Shown here: one piece after another, positions 24,171-31,131 of the stretch
How the letters are laid out: each line of letters begins with the position of its first letter
Numbering within the stretch: position 1 is the first letter of the stretch
Source: a virus
IMG/VR virus record: IMGVR_UViG_3300047409_000485
Coordinates: 1-39,982 of that record
DNA length: 39,982 bases
Reading direction: 5' to 3' (one strand)
The notes under the pieces: generated by a model
Database searches by the model: none
What the model saw: the letters and a program-made list of their open reading frames with translations, nothing else
Told to the model about the DNA's origin: nothing
Made by a program: the position numbers and the translations under genes

Positions 24171-24304
24171 CAGTGCTTCTTTGCCTCCGCTTTGATAGTC
24201 GCGAGGATCTCTTGTTGTTTCGGCCCGCACGGCCACGTCGTCCCGCACTTACCGCACACCAGCTTGTGCCGCTCGAAGTCCTTGACCATGACGTGCTCGC
24301 TCAT
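24170..24304 (-). CDS. Small zinc-ribbon peptide
   Basis: A 44-aa protein containing LVCGKCGTTWPCGPKQQ, a three-Cys cluster that likely binds zinc, followed by a short basic helix EILATIKAEAKKH. It overlaps the HNH gene upstream (ATGA) and RecT downstream (TGATG). Such tiny zinc proteins are common between early phage genes. Function unknown. Confidence 0.65.
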   Translation of the reverse strand: MSEHVMVKDFERHKLVCGKCGTTWPCGPKQQEILATIKAEAKKH

Positions 24305-24908
24305 CGGGCAAGTCTCCGGGCCTTCCAGTAAGCGCGATTCTTCGCGTATTCCTCTTCACGGTGTGCTGCGAGATAGACCCGCCGTTTCGCCCTACTACAC
24401 GTCTTGCAGTAGCTAGATCCATCCTTGTGCTTGCCGTCACGTTCGTGGCCTTTTGGACACAACGGCGACCGTGGCCAATGACCAACAAGCGGAGAACGCT
24501 GAATATTCACTTGCCGAGTGACAGTCTCAAGATGGTCGGGCTTGACGCAGTGCCGCACGCGACAGAGATGGTCAATCTCCAACTCCTCAGGAATCACGCC
24601 TTTCGCCCAGACGTAAGCGAGTCGGTGAGCGTAAAACTGTCGTATACCGATATTGAATTTTCCGTAGCCGACGCCGTTCTGGTGGCTCGTCCAGAGCCAG
24701 CATGACGCGGTCTTGTCGACCTTCGTCCAGAACCGGCGCAGCACATCGAGCGAGGGGTCCGCCAATTCCGCCTCAACATTGCGAGCGCGAGCCTTGTTCT
24801 TGGCGGTGTTCGAACATGTGACCGAGCAATAACGGCTCGTGTTTTTGAGCGCTGGAAAGCCCTGACCGCAATACTCACAAGAGATCGTTGGAGGATGGCG
24901 GCGGGGCA

Positions 24909-24909
<1 letters not shown>
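24301..24909 (-). CDS. HNH homing-type endonuclease with N-terminal zinc finger
   Basis: Protein of 202 aa. Residues 8-35 hold CEYCGQGFPALKNTSRYC and SVTC, a four-Cys finger. The nuclease core is CWLWTSHQNGVGYGKFNIG, then FYAHRLAYVWAKGVIP and EELEIDHLCRVRHCVKPDHLE (the H-N-H signature), as in phage HNH proteins often found as mobile intruders. A further CPKGHERDGKHKDGSSYCKTC finger follows. The start overlaps the Rpf gene stop (TGATG). The DNA of this gene is visibly less GC-rich than its neighbours, consistent with recent arrival. Confidence 0.85.
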
Positions 24910-25554
<645 letters not shown>

Positions 25555-25558
<4 letters not shown>

Positions 25559-25638
25559 CGGCTGATCGGCGGCGAGGCCAGCCAGATCAGGACGAACACT
25601 ACGACCACGAGCAGGATCACGATCAGCAGCCATCTCAC
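25555..25638 (-). CDS. 27-aa single-span membrane peptide
   Basis: A 27-residue peptide: three residues, then a continuous hydrophobic stretch LLIVILLVVVVFVLIWLAS, and SPPISR. It begins with GTG overlapping the previous stop (GTGA) and ends ATGA-overlapped with the next gene. A single transmembrane helix with a tiny outer end fits a small phage membrane peptide. Its position just before the exported Rpf gene hints at a shared envelope function. Confidence 0.5.
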
Positions 25639-25856
25639 AACCCCAGCCGGCGCGCGAGATCGGCCACGATCACGGTGATCAGCCACAGCAGGCCGAGCGT
25701 GAGCGCGACGGCGAGCAGCAGCGACACGACCAGCCCACCCGCCATGATCAGCGCGACCAGCCGATCGGTGAGGTCCGGTGCTCGTCGGCGCGACATGGTC
25801 TGGCTGTAGATCACGCCATTCCGCGAGCGACGCTGTTCGTGCAGATCCAGGCTCAC
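25635..25856 (-). CDS. Small membrane protein
   Basis: A 73-aa protein with a basic N-terminus (MSRRRAPDLTDR internal) and a long hydrophobic region of about 40 residues that can span the membrane twice (LVALIMAGGLVVSLLLAVAL, then LGLLWLITVIVADLARRLG). The GTG at 25856 overlaps the preceding stop as GTGA; an internal ATG at 25796 would give 53 aa and cannot be excluded. Function unknown. Confidence 0.55.
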   Translation of the reverse strand: MSLDLHEQRRSRNGVIYSQTMSRRRAPDLTDRLVALIMAGGLVVSLLLAVALTLGLLWLITVIVADLARRLGL

Positions 25857-26308
25857 AGCGGCAGATCCTCGTCGTCGTCGTCGTCGTCGGCCGCGGCCGT
25901 CACGCCGACGAGCTCGCGCTCCTCGGCATTGGCGTTCGACTCGGCCCACGCGCGCTCTTGCTCCTCGCGCTGCCGCTTGAGCTCCTGGTGGCGCGCCTCG
26001 CGATCGGCGTCTTCAGCTTCCTTACACGCTGGGTGCAGGTAGCCGCGCTCGGCGTCGTCCAGGCGCTCGCCGCATCGATTGCAGGTGCGGTACTCGGTGA
26101 TCAGCGCGCGGCGCACCGCGAGACTGGGCGAGCGTTTCAGGTCGGACTCGACGGCCGCGCGCCCGAGGTCGAGCAGCATGCGCAGCGCCATCTCGACGTT
26201 CGTGCCATCGTCGAGCGCGGCGGTGAGCGTCACCTCGGATTTGTCCGAGCCGTAATCGCCGTTGGACCGCCGCATTTCCAGACCGACGGACAATGTGGTC
26301 ACGCGCAT
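25853..26308 (-). CDS. Hypothetical protein with CxxC pair and polyacidic tail
   Basis: A 151-aa protein. Residues 1-70 look like a folded alpha/beta domain (SEVTLTAALDDGTNVEMALR, MLLDLGRAAVESDLKR). TCNRCGERLDDAERGYLHPAC (about residues 76-96) is a Cys/His zinc-binding cluster. A charged helix follows and then a run of seven Asp or Glu residues at the C-terminus. No family recognised. Shares one base with the upstream gene's stop. Confidence 0.55.
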   Translation of the reverse strand: MRVTTLSVGLEMRRSNGDYGSDKSEVTLTAALDDGTNVEMALRMLLDLGRAAVESDLKRSPSLAVRRALITEYRTCNRCGERLDDAERGYLHPACKEAEDADREARHQELKRQREEQERAWAESNANAEERELVGVTAAADDDDDDEDLPL

Positions 26309-26574
26309 CAGGGCTGGGACCTCCCGGAAGAGACGGGCTGGTGCAGGTCGAGCCAGTGGACGAACTCGATCAGACTGGCCACGGCGGGGCTGAGCGCCGA
26401 CGTGCTCTCGACCGCCCAGCGCGCGCCGCGGATAAAGCCGGCGTCGAACGACCGCTGGTCAGGCGATTCGGGGTCCGCTTTGGCACACCACGCGTAGTAC
26501 TGGTGCTCGGCTGCCTGCGGGGCGTTCTCGCGCCAGTCGTAGGGCACGCTCGCGCCAGGGCTCGAATGGGACAC
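26308..26574 (-). CDS. Hypothetical 88-aa protein
   Basis: A small soluble protein with a Trp/Tyr-rich middle (AAEHQYYAWCAKADPESPDQ, FIRGARWAVESTSAL). Unknown family. The GTG start lies 3 bases after the stop of the ribbon-helix-helix gene. One-base overlap with the next gene. Confidence 0.5.
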   Translation of the reverse strand: MSHSSPGASVPYDWRENAPQAAEHQYYAWCAKADPESPDQRSFDAGFIRGARWAVESTSALSPAVASLIEFVHWLDLHQPVSSGRSQP

Positions 26575-26577
26575 GAG

Positions 26578-26751
26578 CTACGCCGCGACGGTTTCGCGCT
26601 GCTCGGTGGTCTGGTGCTCGAGGGCGTCGAGCGCGTCACGCAGCAGGATGGCCGCCTGGTCGCCCATGGTGCGGCGATCCTTGAGGCTTACCTTGCGCAG
26701 CCGCTCGAAGCTCTGGGGGTCAAGCTTGACGTACAGGCTCGTGCTGCTCAT
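26578..26751 (-). CDS. Small ribbon-helix-helix-like regulator
   Basis: A 57-aa protein starting MSSTSLYVKLDPQSFERLRK and continuing with DRRTMGDQAAILLRDAL. The short N-terminal strand (LYVKLD) followed by two helices is the ribbon-helix-helix (Arc/CopG) pattern, so it may bind DNA as a dimer. It is among the first genes of the leftward operon, and an inverted repeat lies about 50 bases upstream (26801-26821), a possible operator. No toxin partner was recognised. Confidence 0.55.
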   Translation of the reverse strand: MSSTSLYVKLDPQSFERLRKVSLKDRRTMGDQAAILLRDALDALEHQTTEQRETVAA

Positions 26752-26800
26752 AGGCAGGCACTATGCACCCCCCTGGCAGGCTTCGTAAACGCCTGTGTTC

Positions 26801-26844
26801 GGACAGACAGCCGATCTGTCCGACGTCTGTCACCTGACCTGACA
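26801..26844. promoter_or_regulatory. Inverted repeats of the TGTCA/TGACA type
   Basis: GGACAGA (26801-26807) and TCTGTCC (26815-26821) form an inverted repeat with a 7-base spacer; TGTCA (26828-26832) and TGACA (26840-26844) form another, also with a 7-base spacer. They sit between two regulator genes on the minus strand. Similar half-sites cluster near 27.3 and 27.85 kb, suggesting operators for one regulator. Confidence 0.4.
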
Positions 26845-26860
26845 AGTGGGCAGGTCGGTT

Positions 26861-27136
26861 CTACTCGCGCGAACCGTCCTGACCGTTTGGCTGGCGCATT
26901 TCGAGGGACCAGTGACGCAAGAATCCGTCCCAGCCGTCAATGCCGGCACGGTTGAGCCAGCGTCCAATGGTGCGCTCAGTCCGACCGAAATGGCGGGCGG
27001 CATCGGTCTCGCGTGGCGGCAATTGCTCGGCGGGCAGTTGGGCCGCCCAGTCGCACAGCTCCACCAGAAACGCCGACGTCGTTGACCAGGACCTGCTCGA
27101 GCTAGGGTGCCCCTGACCCTCGTCTGAAAGACCCAT
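26861..27136 (-). CDS. Helix-turn-helix regulator
   Basis: A protein of about 91 aa. The segment ETDAARHFGRTERTIGRWLN (mid-protein) is a helix-turn-helix with the turn at FGRTE, followed by RAGIDGWDGFLRHWSLEMRQ. It is the promoter-proximal gene of the leftward operon and lies opposite the plus-strand regulators, so it may be a Cro-like early regulator. Of several ATGs, 27136 has a GGGGG stretch about 5 bases upstream; 27148 is an alternative. The 248 bp upstream of this gene hold only regulatory motifs. Confidence 0.55.
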   Translation of the reverse strand: MGLSDEGQGHPSSSRSWSTTSAFLVELCDWAAQLPAEQLPPRETDAARHFGRTERTIGRWLNRAGIDGWDGFLRHWSLEMRQPNGQDGSRE

Positions 27137-27286
27137 ACCGGCCCCCATCCCCTTCCGTGTAGAACACACGTTCGAATACTACAGCCTTGTCGACCCTGCA
27201 TTCGAGGTGTGTCGCGTCCGGTGTACAGGGAGGTCAACCAGAATGCAACAGGCACACGTGTTCTACTCAGGGCCAATAGGCAGCTA

Positions 27287-27377
27287 CTCTGTCAGACACA
27301 CCCCTGACATGATGCTGACAACCACTGGCACGGCCACCTGACAGACCACGGATCCGCGGCGCGAGCGTAGCTATACT
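27287..27377 (+). promoter_or_regulatory. Promoter region with CTGACA motifs and a -10 box
   Basis: TCTGTCAGA (27287), CTGACA (27304), CTGACA (27315) and CTGACAGA (27339-27346) precede a TATACT -10 hexamer (27372-27377), 40 bases before the first plus-strand regulator gene. No good -35 box is present at the usual distance. The last CTGACAGA would lie near -40, a typical activator position. Confidence 0.4.
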
Positions 27378-27417
27378 GCGCGTCCAAGAGGAGGACGCGG
27401 CCAGCGCGGCTGCGGCA

Positions 27418-27798
27418 ATGGCTCGCCAGCGACGCACTGTTCCGTACCACACCCGAGAGCAACTCGCCGAAGCCATGCGCGCGGCCGTGCTGGCCGATCC
27501 GAATGCCAGCAAGCACGATGGCATGGCGAAGGCGCTCAACATCGCGCCACGCACGCTCTACCGCCTGCGCGAGAAGTTCCAGGTGCCATGGCCTCCATTC
27601 GACGATTGGGCCGAGCTGCTGCGGCTCGCCGGGGCGCTCGACCAGGCTGAGCCCGAAGCGCGCCCGCTTTCGTCCTGGCTGGTGACCTATACCGTGCGCG
27701 AGCGCTGGATCACGGCCGCGACCGTCGAGGAGGCGATCGCCAAACTGCGCGCCGAGATCCCGACGCGCGCCATCATCGTCAGCGTGCAGCAGGCCTGA
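27418..27798 (+). CDS. Helix-turn-helix DNA-binding protein
   Basis: A 126-aa protein. The segment DGMAKALNIAPRTLYRLREK (about residues 35-54) is a helix-turn-helix resembling the activator/terminase-type fold. It is preceded by a helix REQLAEAMRAAVLADPNASK and followed by FDDWAELLRLAGAL. The C-terminal half has beta character (SSWLVTYTVRERWITAATVE). An AGGAGG lies 22 bases before the ATG, too far for an ordinary ribosome-binding site, so the start or the mode of initiation is uncertain. Likely a lysogeny or early-gene regulator. Confidence 0.6.
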   Translation: MARQRRTVPYHTREQLAEAMRAAVLADPNASKHDGMAKALNIAPRTLYRLREKFQVPWPPFDDWAELLRLAGALDQAEPEARPLSSWLVTYTVRERWITAATVEEAIAKLRAEIPTRAIIVSVQQA

Positions 27799-27912
27799 AA
27801 CGCCGGCATTGGTCGGTCAGGTGTCTGGTCGGGCGACAGACACGCGACAGGCGCGCGCTCTGTCCTGACATCGGCGTCGACGGCAGTGACGGCAGTGTGC
27901 AGACTGACAGAC

Positions 27913-28281
27913 ATGACAGCCACGTCGCCGCGGCCCGCAGATGAGCTCGAGGTCCTGGTCGATCGATATGTCGGTCGCTTCGTTGATCATCTCGCCGAGC
28001 TGCTGGCCGATCGCATCGACGCCCGTCTCGAGGCGTTGCACCAGGCGCGGGGCGATGATCGTGCTGGCTACGATGTGACCGAAGTGGCCACCCGTCTCGG
28101 GGTCAGCGAACGCACCGTCTGGGACCTGATCAACACCGAGCAACTGCGCAGCGTGAAGGTCGGCCGCCGCCGAGTGATTCCCGCTTCGGCCCTGGCCAGA
28201 CTGCTGGCTGACGGGACTGATTTGGGGAGCAATTTGGGGAGCAATTCGCGCACTTCGGCGCACGCTCGACGGTCAGCATGA
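27913..28281 (+). CDS. Excisionase-like MerR-fold DNA-binding protein
   Basis: A 122-aa protein. Residues about 50-105 carry YDVTEVATRLGVSERTVWDL, then INTEQLRSVKVGRRRVIPAS and ALARLLADG, the classic excisionase/HTH_17 domain. The N-terminal 45 residues form a helix. Encoded just before attP and divergent in orientation from the integrase, it is the natural candidate for recombination directionality factor. Its last codons coincide with two copies of a GGGGAGCAATT repeat, possibly recombination-protein binding sites. ATG at 27913 is preferred; GTG at 27886 is possible. Confidence 0.65.
   Translation: MTATSPRPADELEVLVDRYVGRFVDHLAELLADRIDARLEALHQARGDDRAGYDVTEVATRLGVSERTVWDLINTEQLRSVKVGRRRVIPASALARLLADGTDLGSNLGSNSRTSAHARRSA
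28224..28246. repeat. GGGGAGCAATT direct repeats, left of attP
   Basis: Two copies of GGGGAGCAATT (28224-28234 and 28236-28246) lie about 95 bases left of the tRNA-like attP core. The same sequence occurs three times on the right side. They are candidate arm-type sites for integrase or excisionase. Confidence 0.55.
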
Positions 28282-28339
28282 AGCGAATTTGAGTTCAAAA
28301 TGGGTACTCGCCGCACGCCAGCGCACGCCTTGGGTCGTC

Positions 28340-28383
28340 CTCTGGATGTGGTTGTCTAGGTTCGAATCCTAGTCCGGCAGCCA
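28340..28383 (+). other. attP: attP core: 3' part of a tRNA gene, probably tRNA-Gln(CUG)
   Basis: The plus strand contains a complete T arm (CTAGG, loop TTCGAAT, CCTAG at 28356-28372), an acceptor 3' strand TCCGGCA, discriminator G and CCA (28373-28383). Upstream, CTCTGGA (28340-28346) can be an anticodon loop with CTG, but no matching 5' acceptor or D arm precedes it, so it is not a functional tRNA gene. G73 with an A72 partner is typical of tRNA-Gln. This is the usual signature of a phage attachment site that restores the host tRNA 3' end on integration. The integrase gene is adjacent. Confidence 0.75.
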
Positions 28384-28408
28384 ATCTCAAAACTAGAACA
28401 AAGGCCCT

Positions 28409-28438
28409 AAAAAACCACCCTCTCACGGGTGGTTTTTT
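28409..28438. terminator. Bidirectional rho-independent terminator
   Basis: AAAAAACCACCC and GGGTGGTTTTTT form a perfect 12-bp inverted repeat around TCTCAC. On the minus strand it lies 40 bases after the integrase stop; on the plus strand it follows the excisionase-like gene and attP. After integration it could also terminate the host tRNA transcript. Confidence 0.85.
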
Positions 28439-28445
28439 GATGTCC

Positions 28446-28477
28446 GGGAGCAATTGGGGAGCAATTGGGGAGCGATT
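28446..28477. repeat. GGGGAGCAATT direct repeats, right of attP
   Basis: Three head-to-tail copies with an 11-bp period: GGGAGCAATT (28446-28455), GGGGAGCAATT (28456-28466) and GGGGAGCGATT (28467-28477). They lie between the terminator and the integrase stop codon. Same unit as the two copies left of attP. Confidence 0.6.
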
Positions 28478-28478
28478 G

Positions 28479-29747
28479 TCACTGGGCCGATTCCAGTCGG
28501 GCGCCCTTGCGCCGCGAGTGCGGCCGGCCGGCGAACTTCGACCGCACGGGCAGTTTCAAGATGCCCGTGCCTGCCGCCGCGGGATAGTGCGCCACCATCA
28601 AGTCGACGTACTCGTCGAGGTGCTCGTCGGTGACGTGCTGGTAGCGGTCGAGCATGCTGCGGTCGCTCCAACCGCAGACCTCCATGACGATGCGGTCCGG
28701 CACGCCGGCGCTGAGCATCTTGGTCGCGGCCGTGTGCCGCCAGTCGTGGACGCGGTGGTGGTCGACGCCCGCGAGCTTCTCGAGCCTGGCCAGCTCGTGG
28801 TTGACGTTGGCCGGATGGATTGGCGTGCCGATCTCGCTGGGGAAGACCAGGTCGTGGTCGGTCCACAAGTCGGCCGCATGGTCGCGCAGTTCCGCGACGC
28901 GGGCACGCTGGTGCTCAAGTGCCTCGGCGACGATCGGCAGTAACGAGAAGCTACGGCGACCGGCGCGGGTCTTGGGCCGCGGCTTGAACGTCCAGGGTTG
29001 GCCGGACCGCCAGACGAGCGTTTGACGAATCTGGATCCGACCGCGTGGCAGGTCGACGTCTTGCCAGCGCAGACCGAGAAACTCGCCCTTGCGCAGGCCG
29101 GTCCAGACGCCAAAGGTGAGCAGGTGTTCCATGCCGCGGCCGACCGCGGCCGCGAGCAGGCGATCGCTTTCGTCGTCGGACAGGCCGTCGATGTTGATCG
29201 GGTCCTCGTCGGCCTTGATGCTGATGCGCTCAGCGGCGTTGGTACCGATCCAGCCCCAGTCGACGGCGGCGCGCAGGATCATCTGCAGGATCGTGATGTG
29301 CTTGCGGACGGTGCCATGGCGCAACGTCTTGCGCTGAGCGTTGGCGTAGCGCTGGACGTCGAGTCGGCTCAGGTCCTCGAGGCTGGTTCGTCCGAGCGCT
29401 TTCTTGAATGCGTTGGCCACGCGCACGTACTCGCCGCGCGTGCTGGCCTCCTTTTGCGAAGCGATCGTCTCGACCCAGGCATCGATGGCGTCGGCGAGCG
29501 TCCGTTGGTGGTTCTGGTCACGTGGTCGGAGCCCGTTGCGCTCCTCGTACTCGAGGTCGCGTGCAGCGAGCAGGGCGAGCTCCTCGCTGCCCTTGCCGCG
29601 AGTCTTGCCACGAGTACCGTCGGGGCGCGTCCACTGGCCATACCAGAGCCCCTTGGCTGTGTCGTAGAAGGCCGAACCCTCGCCATTGCCGCGGCGCCCG
29701 TGAGGTTGGCGCTCACGCGGGCGAATGCCGTCGCCGCGGCTAGCCAC
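28479..29747 (-). CDS. int: Tyrosine recombinase, phage integrase
   Basis: Protein of 422 aa that recombines attP with a host tRNA gene. An N-terminal AP2-like domain (GLWYGQWTRPDGTRGKTRGK) binds arm sites. A core-binding domain follows (DAIDAWVETIASQKEASTRG). The catalytic domain holds the first Arg in GVWTGLRKGEFLGLRWQDV, HDWRHTAATKML (His-x-x-Arg), then CGWSDRSMLDRYQHV with a His/Trp-position residue and the nucleophilic Tyr. GTG start; its first codons overlap an 8-codon leader frame. The gene ends beside five GGGGAGCAATT repeats and a strong terminator. Full-length and apparently intact. Confidence 0.93.
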   Translation of the reverse strand: MASRGDGIRPRERQPHGRRGNGEGSAFYDTAKGLWYGQWTRPDGTRGKTRGKGSEELALLAARDLEYEERNGLRPRDQNHQRTLADAIDAWVETIASQKEASTRGEYVRVANAFKKALGRTSLEDLSRLDVQRYANAQRKTLRHGTVRKHITILQMILRAAVDWGWIGTNAAERISIKADEDPINIDGLSDDESDRLLAAAVGRGMEHLLTFGVWTGLRKGEFLGLRWQDVDLPRGRIQIRQTLVWRSGQPWTFKPRPKTRAGRRSFSLLPIVAEALEHQRARVAELRDHAADLWTDHDLVFPSEIGTPIHPANVNHELARLEKLAGVDHHRVHDWRHTAATKMLSAGVPDRIVMEVCGWSDRSMLDRYQHVTDEHLDEYVDLMVAHYPAAAGTGILKLPVRSKFAGRPHSRRKGARLESAQ

Positions 29748-29766
29748 GGATTGCTACGCTGGTCAT
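29740..29766 (-). CDS. Possible 8-aa leader peptide of the integrase
   Basis: An ATG with GGAAAGGA about 10 bases upstream opens a frame of eight codons (MTSVAIRG) whose stop overlaps the integrase start region. It would place ribosomes next to the integrase GTG, which lacks its own good ribosome-binding site. Inferred from spacing only. Confidence 0.3.
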   Translation of the reverse strand: MTSVAIRG

Positions 29767-29804
29767 TGCAGGTCAGTCCTTTCCAAAGTCGTTGACTTGC
29801 CAAC

Positions 29805-29831
29805 GCCCCGGCTGTGTACGCAGCGCGGGGC
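29805..29831 (-). terminator. Hairpin between repressor and integrase genes
   Basis: GCCCCG-GCTG and CAGC-CGGGGC form a 10-bp stem with one bulged base and a 6-nt loop, 19 bases after the repressor stop. No T-tract follows on the minus strand. It may attenuate repressor transcription before the integrase or stabilise an mRNA end. Confidence 0.4.
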
Positions 29832-29849
29832 GGCCTGTTCGTTTCGATC

Positions 29850-30056
29850 CTACGCGGCGTCGTCCTGGTCGCCAATCAGCTCGGAGGGATGAACCTTGAG
29901 CACACGGGCGAGCCTGCGCAGAGTGCCTGGTTGGGCATTCCCACCGTTTTCGAGACGGCTGATGGTGTGCTGAGCGACGTTGGCGGCTCGGCCAAGGTCG
30001 GCCTGGGACATCGCATTGCGTTCGCGAACGATGCGCAGGCGAGTCAGCCTCGGCAT
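29850..30056 (-). CDS. XRE-family repressor (immunity)
   Basis: A 68-aa protein consisting of one helix-turn-helix domain: LRIVRERNAMSQADLGRAAN, VAQHTISRLENGG and TLRRLARVLKVHPSELIG, the standard XRE/Cro-C1 fold. The ATG at 30056 is chosen because an extended -10 (TGGTATAAA) ends only 7 bases upstream. The mRNA would thus begin at or near the start codon (leaderless). Upstream codons would lie in the promoter. It faces the Gp157 operon across a shared promoter region, the usual lysogeny switch arrangement. It lacks the C-terminal dimerisation or self-cleavage domain of larger C1 repressors. Confidence 0.85.
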   Translation of the reverse strand: MPRLTRLRIVRERNAMSQADLGRAANVAQHTISRLENGGNAQPGTLRRLARVLKVHPSELIGDQDDAA

Positions 30057-30060
30057 GAAC

Positions 30061-30096
30061 GTATTTATACCATTTACATGCCACGCTGTGTATAAT
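30061..30096. promoter_or_regulatory. Divergent lysogeny-switch promoters and operator
   Basis: Minus strand: extended -10 TGGTATAAA (30072-30064) for the repressor. Plus strand: a consensus -10 TATAAT (30091-30096) for the Gp157 operon, without a good -35. A short palindrome GTATTTATAC (30061-30070) overlaps the repressor -10 and is a candidate operator. The two -10 boxes are about 20 bases apart, so the promoters would interfere. Confidence 0.65.
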
Positions 30097-30106
30097 GCCA
30101 TCGTGG

Positions 30107-30181
30107 CTCGCCCGAGAGGCGGACCCGCCCGCAGCTACGAACTACGGGCGAGTCCTAGGAGCCAACACCTGAGAAGAGGTG
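30107..30181 (+). promoter_or_regulatory. Structured 5' leader with masked ribosome-binding site
   Basis: Between the TATAAT box and the ATG at 30183 lies a leader of about 80 nt. CTCGCCCG (30107-30114) pairs with CGGGCGAG (30145-30152), with a small inner GGCG/CGCC hairpin. Next to the start, CACCT (30166-30170) pairs with AGGTG (30177-30181), which contains the ribosome-binding site. Translation of the first early gene could therefore be controlled by opening this hairpin. Confidence 0.45.
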
Positions 30182-30182
30182 G

Positions 30183-30740
30183 ATGACCCCCGTGCACAGC
30201 GTAACAATGGAAGCCACTCGCGGCTTCATGGATCTCGCCCAGCGCAGCACCACGCTGTATGACCTGTCAGCCGAGTACCTGCGCGTGCTCGACCTGCTCG
30301 AGGACCCGGACGCCGACCAGGACCTGCTCGAGTCGGAGCTCGACCAGATCGCCGGCCAGATCACCCACAAGGCCGAGGCGATCGCCGGCCTGGTCGCTCA
30401 CCTGGACGGCCTGGCCTCGATCCGCAAGGCCGAAGCGCAGCGCCTGCGGGACCGCGCGACCTCGGACGAGCACAAGGCCCAGCGCCTGCGCCGCTACCTG
30501 CTCGAGCACATGCAGGCGCTCGGCAGCCAGCGCATCGAGACCGCCCGCTTCACCCTGTCGGTCCGCACCAATCCGCCCGCGGTGAGCGTCCTGGTCGAGC
30601 AGCTGGTGCCGGCCGAGTACGTGCGCACGGTTACCACGACCAGCGTCGATAAGCGCGCCATCCTGGACGCGTTCAAGCGCGACGGCGTGATTCCCGAGGG
30701 CGTCGGGATCAGCCGCTCCACCAGGCTGGAGATCCGCTGA
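30183..30740 (+). CDS. Gp157-family phage protein
   Basis: A 185-aa protein matching the siphovirus Gp157 family: LYDLSAEYLRVLDLLEDPD, LDQIAGQITHKAEAIAGLVA, HLDGLASIRKAEAQRLRDRA, HMQALGSQRIETARFTLSVR, and a final GVIPEGVGISRSTRLEIR. The family is found in early regions of many temperate phages; its activity is not settled, though a link to phage resistance has been described for one member. First gene of a five-gene plus-strand operon whose members overlap by 1-4 bases. ATG 30183 has AGAGGTGG just upstream. Confidence 0.85.
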   Translation: MTPVHSVTMEATRGFMDLAQRSTTLYDLSAEYLRVLDLLEDPDADQDLLESELDQIAGQITHKAEAIAGLVAHLDGLASIRKAEAQRLRDRATSDEHKAQRLRRYLLEHMQALGSQRIETARFTLSVRTNPPAVSVLVEQLVPAEYVRTVTTTSVDKRAILDAFKRDGVIPEGVGISRSTRLEIR

Positions 30741-31048
30741 TGGCCAGCTTCGTGCGGCTGAGCCGCCTCGACTACCAGGACCACACCAGCCCGGTGTGGC
30801 TGAACCCCGAGACGATCGCGCGCCTCGAGCTCGGCGGGGCGGGCCACACGCGTATCGTGTTTTCTGACCTGCAGACGGCGATGACCGTCAGCGAGTCGCC
30901 CGACCAGGTGCTCGCCTTCCTGACCGCCCAGCCCGTGCCCGGCGGCGACTGCGAGCTGTGCGGCCGACCGTCGTTCCACGGCGCGCTGCACCGCGCGTGC
31001 GTTGAGCATGAGCAGGTCCTAGCCGACGCGCCCAAGGAGCGCTGGTGA
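30740..31048 (+). CDS. Hypothetical protein with C-terminal CxxC-HxxxC finger
   Basis: A 102-aa protein. The first 70 residues look like a small beta barrel (FVRLSRLDYQDHTSPVWLNP, HTRIVFSDLQTAMTVSES), reminiscent of FlbD-like domains. The end has CELCGRPSFHGALHRACVEH, a compact zinc-binding motif. Starts in the last base of the Gp157 stop. Function unknown. Confidence 0.65.
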   Translation: MASFVRLSRLDYQDHTSPVWLNPETIARLELGGAGHTRIVFSDLQTAMTVSESPDQVLAFLTAQPVPGGDCELCGRPSFHGALHRACVEHEQVLADAPKERW

Positions 31049-31131
31049 TGATCGCGCCAGCCAATGGCCGCGTGCCGCTCGAGCAACTGCCCAATGGCGA
31101 GTTCGCCTGGCTGCGCGCGGAGGCATTCTAA
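31048..31131 (+). CDS. 27-aa peptide
   Basis: An ATG overlapping the previous stop (TGATG) opens a 27-codon frame (MIAPANGRVPLEQLPNGEFA and seven more residues) that ends TAATG-overlapped with the next gene. Unknown function. Supported only by the coupling pattern that joins all genes of this operon. Confidence 0.5.
   Translation: MIAPANGRVPLEQLPNGEFAWLRAEAF

Noticed and set aside
26578-26751. Toxin-antitoxin pair with the ribbon-helix-helix protein as antitoxin
   Set aside because: The adjacent 88-aa protein has no recognisable toxin motif, and the pair lies in a leftward early operon of regulators.
28330-28383. Functional tRNA gene at the attachment site
   Set aside because: Only the T arm, acceptor 3' strand and perhaps the anticodon loop are present. 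The 5' acceptor strand and D arm are missing, so it is an attP fragment.
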